A stretch of DNA of 64,000 nt from a gamma proteobacterium symbiont of Stewartia floridana (GTDB lineage: Bacteria > Pseudomonadota > Gammaproteobacteria > Chromatiales > Chromatiaceae), in NCBI GenBank assembly GCA_003676145.1, contig NAUB01000023.1:186001-250000 (forward strand). Direction: 5' to 3'. The stretch's first letter is position 1; every line of letters starts with the position of its first letter. Position numbers and translations under genes: made by a program. The notes under the pieces are model-generated. The model had not been told where the DNA came from. It did no database searches and worked only from the letters and a program-made list of their open reading frames with translations. Positions 63,623 to 64,000 of the stretch are shown here, in pieces.

Positions 63623-64000
63623 TTATACCGTTTGGGCTTCGCTTTGACGCATGCGATGCCGGCGTATCAGCTCACTGGCCAGGGCCAGATAGGAGGTTGC
63701 GCCTCGGGATTGTTTATCATAGATCAACACCGGCAAACCGTGACTCGGTGCCTCGGCCACCCTGACATTGCGTGGAATGATGGTGTTGAACACAGCGTCT
63801 TTGAAGTGGGCCAGCAGTTGACCGGACACATCAATGGCCAGATTATTTCGAGGATCGTGCATGGTGCGCAGAAATCCTTCGATCTGCAGATTGCGATTGA
63901 GGTGGGAACGTATCTGTTCAACCGTATTCATCAGTGCCGACAACCCTTCCAGGGCGTAGTACTCCGTCTGGATGGGGATCAATACCCCATTGGCTGCCAC
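63623..64000 (-). CDS. parA: Chromosome-partitioning ATPase ParA/Soj, C-terminal part
   Basis: The last 125 codons of a ParA-type ATPase lie in the window; the N terminus with Walker A is beyond the right edge. Visible are VLIPIQTEYYALEGLSALMNTVEQIR, the TMHDPRNNLA segment, VFNTIIPRNVRVAEAPSHGLPVLIYD and the C-terminal helices. These are typical of chromosomal ParA/Soj, not plasmid relatives. The adjoining parB and atp genes confirm the origin-proximal location. Confidence 0.95.
   Translation of the reverse strand: MAANGVLIPIQTEYYALEGLSALMNTVEQIRSHLNRNLQIEGFLRTMHDPRNNLAIDVSGQLLAHFKDAVFNTIIPRNVRVAEAPSHGLPVLIYDKQSRGATSYLALASELIRRHRMRQSEAQTV

Noticed and set aside
61979-64000. parS site near parAB
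   Set aside because: I scanned for TGTTTCACGTGAAACA-like and TGTTCCACGTGGAACA-like palindromes and saw none; only partial resemblances (such as CCTGTGGAACG near 62481) occur.

Overview
This 64 kb stretch reads as chromosome of a gammaproteobacterium, most likely a sulfur-oxidising chemolithotroph (Sedimenticola/Thiodiazotropha-like; inferred from gene content, not from a search). Gammaproteobacterial gene order is visible in several blocks: parA-parB near atpIBEFHAGDC followed by glmU-glmS; gpmI-envC-ctpA-yibQ facing yibN-secB-gpsA-trmL; and torF-glnK-amtB. Pyrophosphate-centred energy metabolism (PPi-dependent phosphofructokinase, membrane H+-pyrophosphatase, soluble pyrophosphatase), a DsrC-like protein, a persulfide-sensor-type ArsR and a rhodanese fit a sulfur oxidiser. 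I see no rRNA, tRNA, CRISPR array, complete insertion sequence or prophage.

Layout. 1-3.4 kb: edge of a TlpA/DUF4266 locus, a VPLPA-CTERM secreted protein, and an adenylate kinase carrying a histone-H1-like lysine-rich tail. 4-9.5 kb: a small ORF interrupted by an amber codon, then pfp, hppA, ppa. 9-11.2 kb: phosphodiesterase, moaC, bacteriohemerythrin, engB. 11.2-20.3 kb: the most unusual block, with a secreted Met/Gly repeat protein, a Crp/Fnr regulator, a pentaheme cytochrome, a DmsA-like molybdoenzyme, a DmsB-like Fe-S protein, a diheme cytochrome with a tail motif shared with the Met/Gly protein, a DUF302 protein and an unknown. 20.6-25 kb: polA, the DsrC-like gene, two small proteins. 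25.3-28 kb: nitrogen-regulated torF-glnK-amtB with NtrC sites. 28-32 kb: ubiK, comM-like ATPase, isolated gspD. 32.5-41.7 kb: envelope and metabolism blocks with the ArsR gene between them. 41.7-48.1 kb: DHOD, HDOD protein, PEP-CTERM protein with a sigma-54 promoter, O-antigen-ligase-like protein, glycosyltransferase. 48-59 kb: glmS, glmU, FKBP and ATP synthase. 59.4-62 kb: a complete bufferin (bufABCD) RiPP operon between atpI and parB. 62.7-64 kb: parB and partial parA.

How the parts fit. PFP, H+-PPase and ATP synthase link PPi, proton motive force and ATP. The 11.6-20.3 kb block looks like a periplasmic Mo-enzyme/cytochrome electron-transfer system. My leading hypothesis is that the Met-rich repeat protein is an oxidant sink or partner of that S-oxide-reductase-like enzyme, by analogy with the MrpX/YedY system, but no function is proven here. 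The bufferin operon probably handles copper stress.
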